Source: Sarcocystis neurona (Eukaryota; Apicomplexa; Conoidasida; Eucoccidiorida; Sarcocystidae). From it: a DNA stretch of 64,000 nucleotides. The notes under the pieces were generated by a model. The model did no database searches and was not told where the DNA came from. It saw only the letters and a program-made list of their open reading frames with translations. This document shows positions 13,703 to 23,611 of the stretch, one piece after another; the stretch's first letter is position 1; each line of letters opens with the position of its first letter. The stretch spans positions 5,988,051 through 6,052,050 of the forward strand of contig KL647288.1 of the NCBI GenBank assembly GCA_000727475.1, in the 5' to 3' direction. A program made the translations under genes and the position numbers.

Positions 13703-14244
13703 GTAAATCTGTACGTGCATGGGAACAGACGTGCAAGTATTTTAGACTCTATTTATTTAAGTACCCCTAGGAATAAAAAGACAGCCGCAGCAAGGAGACT
13801 AATTTCATCTGTCTGATATTAGCCGGAAAAAACAACCGCCCTTCTCCACCAACCACGACAACGTAGAAGTGCGGTGCTGCAAATTTCACGTGCGCTCACC
13901 AAAGACGCCTACATACACACGTGTGTATACGCATGATGCTTTCCACTTGACTAGTGAACTCGGAACTTTCTCTTACTTGCGCATACCAGTTGGAGGCACG
14001 AAATTGGTCACTTAGGCTCGAAAAGTAGCGCCTTGTAGAAGTACTGGTCCATTAATTGCAATGTACATACGGGTACACATTGATTTGGTGGGGAGGAAAG
14101 TAGTTCTAAGGGAACTCACAACAGTATATGTGTAGGGGTGAACAGGTTTTAAGAAATTATCAGTACAGAAGATGGAGAGAGTTGTACAGAATTGTGGCAT
14201 TACGTTGCTACGGGTCCTGCGTCACTGTATATGGGAAGTCACCT

Positions 14245-14500
14245 TCTTGAGTGATTTGTGCCCCCTGCTCATCATCGTTTGCTGCTGTTCCCGTGCTGCT
14301 GAAGTTCACCAGATGGGGTGACGACGTGATGCAGTGGCTTCCGCAGCCGCAGCAGCTGCTACACTAGATACACTGCTTCTCATTCTCTCGTTCCCACTCT
14401 GCTGTCGCGGCACGCCACCGCTTTTCAGGCTGCTGTTGCTGACGTTGCTATTCCTGCTCCCGTAGCAGGTATACTGTCCCCAGAGCTCAGCGTGCAGGAG
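14245..14500 (-). pseudogene. CPSII exon 18 relic
   Basis: Aligns with 38478-38753. Shared plus-strand features are the TGCTCATCATCGTTTGCTGC-like start (CCTCCTCATTTGCTGCCGC in the live exon) and GATGCAGTGGCTTCCGCAGCCG (GCTGAAGCGGCTTCCGCACCCG). An open minus-strand frame of 82 codons with a hydrophobic stretch overlaps it. It is out of the CPSII frame, and I do not regard it as a gene. Confidence 0.7.
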
Positions 14501-15374
14501 GATAGCACTCTGGCCAATAAGCAGGACGCCAGATCCAAGAGCGAAGTCCAACACAAACCTGTTTGCGTTTGGCCAAATATACGGAGAATGAGTTGTTCAC
14601 GCTCAGGAAAAGACAGGGACAGACGTATACATCTTTGTATACGTACGTGTGTGATAGGCAGATATTCCAAGGAAAAGCAACAGCTAGACAGCATGCATCA
14701 CATGAAAGGGTTACGTGCCTACAAGTACGTACGCGCGTGGACATCCACACGAACGAACAGAGGTGTGTTGGCATTCCTTTTTCTGAAAGAGGAGACGATG
14801 GTAGCTGAACTTGCCCGGTTTCTCCTCCACATGCATACACCGCAAAGTCACACAAACTTGCATATATTAACGATAATATTCTTTTGTTGTCAGTCACCCG
14901 TACAGATGCATACGCATGTATACATATGAGAAGACATGTAAGTCTGTCGACGTGGACGCGTGCAGGCGCTCTGAGAGCAGCTGCAGGCGAGCTGGGTTTC
15001 CCACGACTGTGCAAACACAGTCTCGCTGCCTCGTCCTTGTGCTCGCAGGTAACACATACGTAAACACACAGCCGCCTACAAGAATGAAAAGGGTCACAGG
15101 CACACACCGGCACAGAGGTCCCTACCCACGAATGGGGGATACAATTGACTACATACAGATTTACGTGTTCACATATACAAATACGTCAGAGAGGTTCACT
15201 CATAAAGAGGGCGTACACGCACGAGTGTACTTCTACATCTGTACAGATAGTTTCATATATAGAAAAACGGACGTTTCAGAGTAAAATATTACCATATGTA
15301 TATATATCCGTATACACCGACGTATATGAAATCACCTGTAGCACAGAATACATTTACAAATAAGAGAATAGGAA

Positions 15375-15454
15375 AATAGTAGCATGGAGGTTGAAGCCCT
15401 GCGCACCAGTGCCACCGTCGGCCTTAAGCAATTGACTCCTAGCCTAGAACGGTC
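15375..15454 (-). pseudogene. CPSII exon 17 relic with in-frame stop
   Basis: Preceded by a conserved GCTGCAG acceptor, the minus strand reads PF*ARSQLL...GFNLHAT. The live exon 39687-39767 reads PLWAKVELE...GFNLYATEG. The tryptophan codon TGG is TAG here, and the donor after the last codon is lost. Confidence 0.8.
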
Positions 15455-17099
15455 CTGCAGCACGAACATTCAGCGAGCAGAACAGCAGTGGACAGCATAG
15501 GTATGTGCAAGTCGCTACCTGTAAACGCATGCATGCACGTCTGTAGTTCTAGAAATCTTCTGTGTGATTACAAGTGTGGCTCCAAAAACATACACATACA
15601 TATATATATATATATATGTGTATACATACGCGTTCACCTTTTTAACTGGCATGACGTATGACACCACCAGTACACAAAAAGTGTTCCAGCAGCATAGACA
15701 CGTACGAGTAGATGAACGCATGTCTGTGCTTCACCTCTGAAATGCGACAGTGTAGCTCTGACTAGCTGCCGAAAACTGACTCACCCATAACTTACAATCA
15801 TACAGAAAGGACACACCAGCACCACACGCATATACAGCTACTTAACAAGTACTAGAATATACGCACTAGCCTTACGTATGACCCCGGGCGCATACACCTT
15901 GCATGCCGCAGCAGGCTCCTTCCTGTATCCACGTAGGCTTACCACAGACGTAAGAAGAATAACAAGGCTCACATACGCACGAAAAACGAAAAGCGTCACT
16001 TTTTAACGGAGGCACGTACTCTCCGAAGCGTACGCGTACCACATATAAAAGAAGGACAATAGTGTTCACATAGGCAATAAAAACTGAAAAGCGACGCTGT
16101 TTCACGCAGACAAGTACTCTTTGATACACTACTATATATTCAACTGTATCTGCATACCTGTCTACCTAATTTTCTTCCTACGTATACATACATCTACAAA
16201 TATGTGGACACGTGGTAAGAAGAGTTTTGTTGGAGAGACGAACGGAGAGACGGTGGTAGAAAGACACAGATCAGTAGACTTCTGCAACACCCACTTTGTA
16301 CGCAAATCTGTGTACGACCTACTCAGAAAGGCGTGCACCTTTAAAGGTATGCGCGTACGTATGGACTGGTAAGGCATATGTAGTCCATGTGCGCTCTTGT
16401 TTCCCACATGTACAGAAAGCTCTTTGTGAGTTACGGCTCCCACCTATCACGCCGGAACTCTGTGCATAGAGAGACAAAGATGCACAATCTGTAAGCATGT
16501 ATCAAGCGCAGACTTGTACAGACATGCGAATTTTCTATTTCCGTGTGAAACCACAAGTCTGTCTGTTTGTCTCTGTAGACCCAGCAGGGCAGACCTTGTC
16601 AAAAAAATGTGTGACCTGTATTAGACGCAGCTGCCCTTGATATTCAACAAAACTGAAGACCTTATAAAATGCCTCGTACGGATCGCTGCCAAAGCAGACG
16701 CTTTGTAGGAGGAGGAACAGAGAAAACGAACGCAGAAGTTGAGGTTTACAATTAAAGTCACCGTTTCTTCCACTACAAAGACAGCAACAGTGTTTTTGAT
16801 GAAACAGCAGCCCGCTTCTTCATAGTAGCGAGAAGTATAAATTACAATAACTGATAATCACACCACCAGCTACACGATATACGTGCAGATCCACATATGC
16901 TTCCTTGTAGAAACGTACATGTCTATATATAGATCTGAGAGTACGTTTACACATATGTATACACACACACACAAGTATATACAAACATACTCGCACCGTA
17001 GAATGCAATGGGCATGTTCAATGTTGACGACAAAAAGTGATCTCGTGCCCAAAGCACAGAGAGGAACGCATGGTGTGGGAGGCAGCAGCAGGCAGCCAT

Positions 17100-17440
17100 G
17101 TCACATTCCGCCTTAGCAGTGGCGGCAGCAACCTAGATAGTGAAAACAAATGAAGACGGACGAGAACAGCAACTTACAGTAACTGACCAGCGGCAGCAGC
17201 CAGAGGCAACAGCGGCAAAGCAGCAACTGAATCAGCGCCGACTTTTCCAATATCACTTGTCGAAAAGCGCGTCAACACCAGCATATATCCAGTGAAAGCA
17301 GGAATCTCCAGGCGTCAGTGCCTCCAGGTCTGACGTACAGCAGCCGCTGGCTTGGCGTAACGCAGCGATCCGTTTTACACAGCAGCAGCCTGCTGAAGGA
17401 TTGCGCACGCCGCTGCAGGAGGGATTCCTGCTACCACCGC
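17100..17440. repeat. CAG/GCA-rich stretch
   Basis: Scattered CAGCAG and GGCAGCAGC units. Position suggests it matches the CPSII intron CAG stretch at 41730-41970 or the exon 16 surroundings. I could not place an exon 16 relic with confidence. Confidence 0.5.
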
Positions 17441-17879
17441 AATTAGGCGGGGGCTGCACGTGCACCACCACCGTATAGTTTAGTATCCATACGCTAATGC
17501 ATGTGTACGTCTATGTTTCTCTAGGTGTCAGAATGCGTGTACGTATTGCGTGTGCACACAAAGCGAATGTAACTGTAAATATATACATATATTAAAGATG
17601 TGTAGACACACCCGCATCCAGCCAAGCAGGCTACTCATGTTTTCTCAAGCAAGGTAAGACGTGCAACAACGTTCTGGAAAGTCCGCAGCGACTGTGTGCT
17701 GCAGCAGCAGCAACAGTTGTCACCACAAGAGGCGGTGGTGAAAAAGCATGTGTAGATAACCAACATGAACTTAACGCAAGGCAACAGTGAACGAACAGGC
17801 CAGAGGGAGAGAAACACTACCTGCCCGATGCCCAGGCCACTTTGAACAAGGGAGCAGGGAGAACAGGTAGAAGAAGAAT

Positions 17880-18960
17880 GAGCAGCCGTAATGGGTGAGG
17901 AGGGGGCAGACAAAAATCAGCAGAACCAAGACGAAGATGCAGACGACTACTCAGGAAACACACAGAAGAGGGGAAAAAGAGGCCGGAAGAAGATAGCGAT
18001 GAGGGAAATGAAGAAGAAGAAGCAAGACGAGAAGCAGGAATGGCCAGGAGAGGAAGAAAGAAGCGCAGGAAGGGCGAGTGAAGCGGAAAGATGATGAAGC
18101 AGCAGCAGAGGAGTCAGGTAGCGAACTGAGACCGCAATATTACCTACTGATAGACAGTGTTGAGAGAGAAATAGAAGAAATGGACGAAAACGGAGGCACC
18201 ATCACCAAACAAAGGAGACAAGTGAAAACCAAACAAAAGCAGTGAACACCAAAGAGGCAACAAGGCTGGTGAAGGCGATGACAAACAACGAAGTAGCAAG
18301 GGAACGTAGAAGGGTACACGAGAACGGAAAAAATCGACAGTAAGGAGAAAGGCGAAAGGGTCACGGCGGGGAATATGACTTTTTGTCTCTCTTGTTATTT
18401 CTGGTGATATTACGTCACAAGGGGAAAACACCAGCATCTGGGCGCAAACGAGAGGTAAAACTGACGAAGGCAGCGCAACTAAGGGCACAGCAGCTTTGTT
18501 CCATTTGATGCTTCGAAGTTCACTAGAACTTGACGGGTGGTTCCCGCAAATACTGTGTCCTGGCATAGCGCTGGAAGCAATGATACAAAAGAGAAGAGAC
18601 AGCAAAGAGCAGCTGGCTACTTTCTAGAGAAAACACGACTGAGCATTCTTCAGAGACTCCTCCGCTGAAAAACGAGTCAAGAGAGAGACAGATGGTGGTA
18701 GTGAAGAGAAGGAGAGGAAGCATAAGAGATCAGAGAAGTAGACGCAGAGAGATAAAATACATTAACGACGCACGGAGGAAGAAGATGGCGCCTCAGCTAC
18801 CGCATCTACACTTCGCCTCTACCGTCAAAAACAACGTACGTAAAGAAAACAGCAGACAAAATCAGAGTCCGCAGGCGGTTGCCACTCTACGCACTTTGAG
18901 AAAAGAACGTTAGAAAAGACGTACAAAATATGGGGAATCAACAGCGACGAATACTGTCCG
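17880..18960. other. Purine-rich (plus strand) stretch with CPSII exon 15 relic
   Basis: The plus strand is strongly A/G-rich (GAAGAAGAAGAAGCAAGACG and similar). This mirrors the purine-rich plus strand of 43150-43690, which is a long pyrimidine-rich CPSII intron read from the minus strand. A relic of exon 15 lies at about 18400-18560. Short open frames rich in Lys, Glu and Arg are a by-product of the base bias. Confidence 0.6.
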
Positions 18961-19006
18961 CAGGCTGAATTAATGCAAGGAACTTGATAAAATGTGACAA
19001 CGTCCA

Positions 19007-19092
19007 CGAATGCTTTTGAGCACCCTTACGCACTAGGTCACTACACCCTCGAATGCCTTTGAGTACCCTCACGCACTACAGTGGACCCGTCT
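19007..19092. repeat. Two 43-bp tandem copies
   Basis: The unit CGAATGC(T/C)TTTGAG(C/T)ACCC(T/A) with CGCACTA recurs at 19007 and 19050. Confidence 0.75.
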
Positions 19093-19539
19093 CAATGCAT
19101 TGGAACTAGAGTACCTGAGATCTTTTCACAGCAATGTAGTGCGAATAAAAAGAGGGGAGGACAGAAGAACGAAGCGCGATACAGTCACGAATCGCGCGAC
19201 CGCCAAAATATTCACGTTAAATGCTGCTGTTGAGTTGAATGCGCAGAGCTTGCTACGGACGAACACGTAGGTACCGCAGACCTATGTCAAATGCCACGCT
19301 CTAAACGAGCCTGTGCCGTACGTAGTGAAACACATGCATACACGTGTATATTAAGACTGACATACGTGTGCTTTATTTACACATATATATATATATTGAC
19401 ACACATATACGTATATATCTTTGCAGCGACACACAGCGTCTGCAGACGTGCGCATACATATATATATATACATATACATATATATGCATGCGCACAGACG
19501 CTTACATATCCGTCTGTAGGTACGCGTGTGATTTGCTAA

Positions 19540-19668
19540 CTTATGTACGGCTCTATGAAAGTTATATTAGACGTGCTAGTCACAAGAGAAACGTGGCGGA
19601 AAAATGCGCACTGCACCCGATCACTTTCGCGTCCTCCTGCCTGTGAAGATACTGAATGGGATATTGCC
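19540..19668 (-). pseudogene. CPSII exon 14 relic
   Basis: The minus strand reads IQYLHRQEDAKVIGC and later a TGA stop. The live exon reads [15 protein letters not shown]. The catalytic Glu and Asn of the E-x-N loop (ECN) have become GCS. On the plus strand the block CTGCACCCGATCACTTTCG matches TTGCACTCGATCACTTTGA. Confidence 0.85.
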
Positions 19669-21057
19669 ACGTAAAAAACACGCATGCACTTTTTCTCTTA
19701 AAAAACCAATGTGTATCTGCGTGTGTTCATCTTGTTGACATATCACTTCTTTAGATATATACTCAATCGTGTGTACGCGATCATTCGCGCACTTGCGCTT
19801 CTACGCAAGATATACATGTACAAACATGCTAGTCAGGTACCTTTCCATTTCTACCTGTCTTTCAGTTTCATAGATATACACATGTATATAGATAGATATG
19901 GATAGATAGCTACGTGTGTAGGCGCGCTGAGAAGCGGGGTATGATTTGGATCTATCGTATCACCTTATTACAATTTTCTGCCTGAACGGGATGTACACGC
20001 AGGGAGGTGCTCGCTGAATGTTAAGCGCAGTGACACGGATGCTTACTCAGGAAACAATATACTTGAATTTCGACGATATGCGGCAGTGAGCGAAAAAACT
20101 GCAACAGTATCAAGTGGTCATCCAAGAATGTATTTTTCCGCGGTGTTTTCCTTCTCAAGTGTCTTAGAAACAACAGGGTACAGGGAACTATGTTTAGTGG
20201 TTGCAAATGGGCACTCACTGTGTAGTCGACTCTTCGCGAAAATGGTTTGTCTTCCAGAATAGCGCTACCTTGTGTATGAGATGCGCCTTCGCGGCATGTG
20301 CGAGCGGCTCTTCTCCCGCACACGCAGACAGATACACTTACACAGGCTTGCTTACTCAAATTTCCGTGGAGATGCAGAAACGCGTGCTGATTCTATTGAC
20401 GTATATCTACGTACCAACAGGAAATCGTCTTAGGGTGGTACGTTTCTACATAGGTGCGAGGTCGAGATAATTGCAGCTCTGCAACAGACTTAATATCGTG
20501 AACTCGCACACTTAAATTTCTGTACTTGAGCTCGTGCAGGTAGCACGGAGGGGAAATGAAAGGCTTTTATGGAGGCAGACGGCAAGTGTCAGGAAGCCAT
20601 CTCTGCATACGTCAGCAGAGGCGCACGCTCTCTATGGAAGTGAATTTGTTGGTGGATTTGCTACGAATAAGCGAATCCGTGTATGCGTGTACGTATATCT
20701 CGGTAAATGTGGATGTGGGTGGAGACGAAAAAATAGTAACGATGCATACCGAAGTTTACTGTGCCTATATACGCTGACGCGTGTATGTAGCTTCACAGGT
20801 ACATTCACACGTGTGTCTGCACCCTTAGTCGTGTATGAGAAGGGGAAGCTTCACAGCAGAGAGAGAACAAAGAAGAGGCAGAAAAAAGAAAGAAGACAGA
20901 GCAGAGACCGGTGGTGGAAGGGATCGGAGAGCTAACATCAGGGTGTCAGCAGATAATGTGAGGACTCGTACGCATTCGTAAATCCGTTTTCGCGTAAGCC
21001 ACTACGCAAATGTCTTCCTCACACGCAGACACACGGAGACAAACCCAGAAAGATACG

Positions 21058-21083
21058 CACACACACACACACACACACACACA
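21058..21083. repeat. (CA)n microsatellite
   Basis: About 13 uninterrupted CA units. Confidence 0.9.
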
Positions 21084-21735
21084 AGAGCGCACACGTGAGG
21101 TTGCCTCAACAGAGATAGCATCGGGGACGCATAGTCCTCCCCGTGATTCATTGAACGTACACATTATATATATGTATATATATATAATATACGCTTATAG
21201 ATTGAAGTACGTACTAACACCGTGGGCTTCACTGTACAGCTGTACGCGTATTTGATTCCACCAGAAGACCGGCGACAACGACGGCGTTCGCACTCTTCTT
21301 TTGAAAGACCCACGCAAGCCTGATTTCTTTAATATTCGCATATGCATTCACGAGTACGGAGTTGTTTCAAAATACGCTTCGCCTTAAAAAAAACACACTT
21401 TTGAGCGAATGGAAAGTTCACACACATGTGTTCGAGGATATCTTGGTGTATGCAGACAGACGTACATGCAGCTACATACGTACAGATAAAAATGTACAAG
21501 AGGCGGCAGAGTTGTGCTCACGCTACTCGTTACACCAGAGCAGTAGTATGTACATGCGAACTCATATATAACTTCAACACGTGCATATATGTGCTTACAC
21601 GTACACGTGCAGATACGCCCGTCTACGAAATTGAGCAAAGACACAGAGATCAGCAAAGACCGGCGGGCGGTACAGCCGCTAAGCTCTCAGCTGAACCATA
21701 AACTTGAATATTTGCAGGTGTGTGCATGAAGTTAG

Positions 21736-22029
21736 ATGAGCAGCTCCTTGTGTACGGATAAGTTACCGAAAAGGTACGGAGATAAACGAATGCGGACGCA
21801 CGAGAAGCCACCAGATTCATCCTGTCCGTGTGAGGACGTGAACGTGGCACGAGAGTTCGAAAAAATAGATGTGCGGGACGGCAGGAGTGTTACGGACGAC
21901 CACGCGTTTACGGAAGACATGTACGGAATCGGACAACTGAAACTACGAAATGAAAATGAGACAACAGTAAACTGCCGAATATCTATCACCCGTCTTCCCT
22001 GCCCTCGCCAACAGGCTTGTCCATCATAG
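21736..22029 (+). other. Open frame of 97 codons, probably not a gene
   Basis: An ATG-initiated frame with a mixed, non-repetitive composition (contains DKLPKRYGDKR and IGQLKLRNENETT). It lies antisense to the CPSII relic region, between the exon 13 and exon 12 positions, and I see no homologue or signal sequence. It could be chance, or an exon of an unrecognised gene. Confidence 0.15.
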
Positions 22030-22149
22030 TCCCCCATGTAGACTATCCTGGCATAGTCAGTATAGAATATCGAGAGGCGCGGCTGCCTCTCTGGACAGAC
22101 TTATGATATTCGACGACATTTTACATGTTCTGTGGCCCCACTTACCCTC

Positions 22150-22318
22150 GCCGAACTGTTCCTAGAGTCCAACACGTAAGTGTGGCCCTACGGGCGAAGT
22201 ACACGACAGCAATTTGTAGTTATAGTTCATACAGGTGGACGCGACTGTTCCTGCGTTTTCTTGGGCACCGCGAGAGCCCACAGGTATCCCGTGCGTAACG
22301 CGGACTCCACTTTCGGAC
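22150..22318 (-). pseudogene. CPSII exon 12 relic
   Basis: Aligns with 46906-47050. Plus-strand blocks CTGTTCCTGCGTTTTCTTGGGCACCGC, CGTGCGTAACGCGGACTCCAC and CGCAGCGGCTGCTG match CGTCCCTGCGTTCTCTACGTGCTCGC, GTGTGCAACGCTGTCGAATTCCAC and CGCAGCAG. This is the rightmost relic I can place in the left copy. The duplication junction lies between here and about 23.1 kb. Confidence 0.7.
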
Positions 22319-22886
22319 GCAGCGGCTGCTGTGTGAATAATTGACAAAGAACACGTGCGTGGAACTAGACGGTTTCGAGCGCTACTCGTACGTTGACCCA
22401 GAATACTTGAGAACTACAGCCCGCCTCGCAGAGAAAAGCCAAGTTTATACTTACCCCCAAGCCGGCCTCTCTGTCGTGGAGGCAAGTCGTGGGCGCGAGT
22501 GAAATAGGGCAACAAGCGAGTCGTGAACATTGTGAGACTTGTCTCCGGTCGACGCGCACCGTCTCGGGTGCTCTGCGCGGGCTCGATTAACACAATTCGC
22601 TGCGGTTTCAGCTATTGGCGACATTTGACTATTGTCGGAGCAGCAGAAGCCTTCACTGTGTTGTTACATAGAAAAGACTTGAAATACCTAGACACCTACC
22701 TTTTAACCGTACACCCGGGAGGCCTGAGCACCCAAAAACCTAAAGAGCAAAACATCTAACTATTGAAAGGGGTACATGCTGGGCACGCGAGGTCCTTAAT
22801 CTCGTATCTCTAAACCACTGCGTGTTCCATACTACGCTTCGAAGCCCCTTCGTAGTAATCTACGGGTCGTTGGTGAGATCTCCCGC

Positions 22887-23010
22887 GCGGGGACCGATTA
22901 AACAAGGGAGTGCGTGTCATTGTCCTTCTTGACGCATGTTTAAAAGTCGGCGGGACCTACAAAATAAGGGAGTGCGTGATACTGTCGTTCCTGACACATT
23001 TTTAGAAGTC
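22887..23010. repeat. Two 62-bp tandem copies near the duplication junction
   Basis: The unit G(C/G)GGGACC...AAGGGAGTGCGTG...TT(T/A)A(A/G)AAGTC starts at 22887 and 22949. It lies in the interval where the left copy should end and the right copy begin. Confidence 0.75.
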
Positions 23011-23537
23011 GACCGACAGGTGCAAAAAGGGATTCTGCAGGTGCGGTGGGGAGGTTGTCTGTGGAAAAATAGCTGTCCGCTATCAAGGTTTCATCCCAGT
23101 GTCGCCACTGCCCGAAGTCTCAAGCGGTATAGCTATAAACAATGATATAGGTACTGGACAAGCCAGGGTCTTCGTACACGGCGACCTGCCACGCAGACGG
23201 ACCTACGCCCTCCTTGCTCTTCCCACCTGGAGACATGTTTTTTGCCCGAGGTGCGTCCCTGCTGGGGCATCAAGCAGGTGACCACTGCGTGCACCCGTGC
23301 CCGTCAGTTTACAACCTCAGAAGGCCAGCGAAGTTACTTCTTGTGCGTACTTTTGAGCCATAAAGATCTTCTCTAGATTATAATTTTCAACCATCATCTA
23401 CTTCGGTTTTTTTCGAAGAAGGACCGAAACAATAGATGAGCGACAGCGCGTTGCACGATGCACGCCTGACTCAAAGATTGTTTGCAAAACGATTCATCAT
23501 AAGGCCGCTCACCTCATGCGCCGTTCAAAACAGCAAG

Positions 23538-23611
23538 ATGGTGCCCACCTTGACTCGAACATGCAGTACAGGCACTCTGTTGGCCTTGAGCGTGCTTGTC
23601 ACGCTGTCGAG
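23538..23611 (+). CDS. PAN gene exon 1: signal peptide
   Basis: Begins ATGGTGCCC and encodes a positively charged N-terminus (LTR) followed by LLALSVLVTLS. It ends at TCGAG before a GTACGT donor (phase 2). The corresponding stretch in the decayed copy (WPLTVSVTLS at about 2260-2290) supports this as the start. Confidence 0.65.

Larger units (their letters stand above)
12285..22320 (-). pseudogene. Decayed 3' fragment of CPSII (relics of exons 12 to 20)
   Basis: The minus strand carries, in CPSII order and orientation, relics of the exons that are intact between 47042 and 36589. The clearest are 22150-22318 (exon 12), 19540-19668 (exon 14), about 18400-18560 (exon 15), 15375-15454 (exon 17), 14245-14500 (exon 18) and 12285-12395 (exon 19). 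Conserved residue strings survive in frame in exons 14 and 17, but each also has a stop. The purine-rich plus-strand stretch of intron 15 is likewise present in both copies. Nothing corresponding to CPSII exons 1 to 11 was found left of 23.1 kb, so this fragment was probably never a complete gene. Confidence 0.8.

Noticed and set aside
14306..14554. Minus-strand frame of 82 codons with a hydrophobic stretch, resembling a transporter helix
   Set aside because: The DNA aligns with CPSII exon 18 at 38478-38753. The hydrophobic reading is an out-of-frame product of the decayed exon.
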